Below, one piece after another: positions 44,664-45,156 of a stretch of 45,156 bases of DNA. The translations under genes and the position numbers were made by a program. This DNA is from Desulfurobacterium atlanticum (lineage in GTDB: Bacteria > Aquificota > Aquificia > Desulfurobacteriales > Desulfurobacteriaceae): assembly GCF_900188395.1 (NCBI RefSeq), contig NZ_FZOB01000014.1:1-45156 (forward strand). Reading direction: 5' to 3'. The notes beneath the pieces were generated by a model, which did no database searches, had not been told where the DNA came from, and saw nothing but the letters and a program-made list of their open reading frames with translations. Position 1 is the stretch's first letter. Each line of letters begins with the position of its first letter.

Positions 44664-45156
44664 GTTTTAAGCGTACCTCTAAGGAATTGAAACATAAATA
44701 AAAACAAAGAAAATGGAGGTAGAAAATGAGTTTTAAGCGTACCTCTAAGGAATTGAAACATATATCAATAGCACAAAAATCTAATTTCGTAGCAGGTTTT
44801 AAGCGTACCTCTAAGGAATTGAAACCTCTCAGCTCTTTCATCACAAGAGCCATTTTTTAAGTTTTAAGCGTACCTCTAAGGAATTGAAACTTAATATAGT
44901 CTTGTAAATTATATGCTGAATATTCCATGTTTTAAGCGTACCTCTAAGGAATTGAAACTTCTTGAACAAAACTTTTTAAAGTTGTCATATATGGTTTTAA
45001 GCGTACCTCTAAGGAATTGAAACCGATGATTACGTTCATTGCGAAGACGCTATATATATTGGTTTTAAGCGTACCTCTAAGGAATTGAAACTATAAAAGG
45101 AATAAGATGTTATAGGGTGGATATTTTGTTTTAAGCGTACCTCTAAGGAATTGAAA

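Larger units (their letters stand above)
43390..45156 (+). CRISPR. CRISPR array, 27 repeats of 30 bp, 26 spacers, continuing past the window end
   Basis: The repeat begins GTTTTAAGCGTACC and ends AAGGAATTGAAAC, 30 bases, and all copies read here appear identical. The first is 43390-43419; the last starts at 45128 and lacks its final base at the window edge. Spacers are 35-39 bases. There are 18 different spacers: nine unique (43420-43993), one present five times, one present five times, then seven more. The 3' end ATTGAAAC is the expected 8-base crRNA handle for Cas6 cleavage, which fits plus-strand transcription from the leader. Open frames on the opposite strand that repeat FNSLEVRLK are translations of the repeat, not genes. 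Confidence 0.98.

Noticed and set aside
43574-44853. Minus-strand open frames with repeated FNSLEVRLK peptides
   Set aside because: They are translations of the CRISPR repeat and its spacers; no ribosome site and no family.
1-45156. tRNA, rRNA or riboswitch genes
   Set aside because: No cloverleaf, rRNA-like or known riboswitch consensus was recognised on reading either strand; a covariance-model scan would be needed to exclude them fully.

Overview
The window is AT-rich bacterial chromosomal DNA. It suggests a Gram-negative thermophile: there is an OmpA-type lipoprotein, lipobox proteins, a SPOR-domain protein and a MltD-like transglycosylase, next to a type III/type I-B CRISPR locus of the kind common in hyperthermophiles. 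The gene families and the TatD-radical SAM fusion fit an Aquificota-like organism (for example Desulfurobacteriaceae). That placement is an inference from gene content; no rRNA is present to test it.

Region 1 (1-7576) is a type I restriction-modification island in decay. It holds a 5'-degenerate hsdM, a remnant of a COG2865-like ATPase, an 18-20-codon remnant of an hsdS start, a PD-(D/E)XK nuclease-like gene, an intact hsdS, an AAA/DUF4143 ATPase behind a hairpin-rich leader, and an hsdR split into three reading frames by two single-base frameshifts. Those frameshifts fall in the nuclease motif and in Walker A.

Region 2 (7582-24308) is housekeeping. It starts with an HD phosphohydrolase on the minus strand. 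A plus-strand run follows: argS, SPOR protein, tatD-radical SAM fusion, nikR, yebC, a lytic transglycosylase and trmI. Next, on the minus strand, come a nucleoside-recognition membrane protein, a large 5'-nucleotidase lipoprotein, and an operon of an OmpA lipoprotein, miaB, a DUF151 nuclease and a UPF0045 thiamine-binding protein. The region ends with plus-strand proA, a 37-aa membrane protein and nadD. The 5'-nucleotidase start codon lies inside a perfect 12-bp inverted repeat.

Region 3 (24318-26634) holds a cytosolic propeller-like protein with repeated DGS-KWKF units and a MITE-like nested palindrome.

Region 4 (26635-45156) is a composite CRISPR-Cas locus. A near-consensus promoter precedes fourteen tightly packed or overlapping genes: cas6; a type III module (cmr1, cmr6-like, a Cas10/Csx11-like large subunit with an HD motif but no GGDD, cmr4, cmr5, and a Cas5/Cmr3-like gene); a type I-B module (cas8b, cas7, cas5, cas3); and cas4-cas1-cas2. 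A leader and an array of 27 thirty-base repeats follow and run off the window end. The type III module best fits subtype III-C, which is thought not to make cyclic oligoadenylate. One Cas6, one adaptation module and one visible array appear to serve both effectors. The array holds two spacers that are each present five times in tandem, and two spacers 20 positions apart that match the same target in the same register with three differences.
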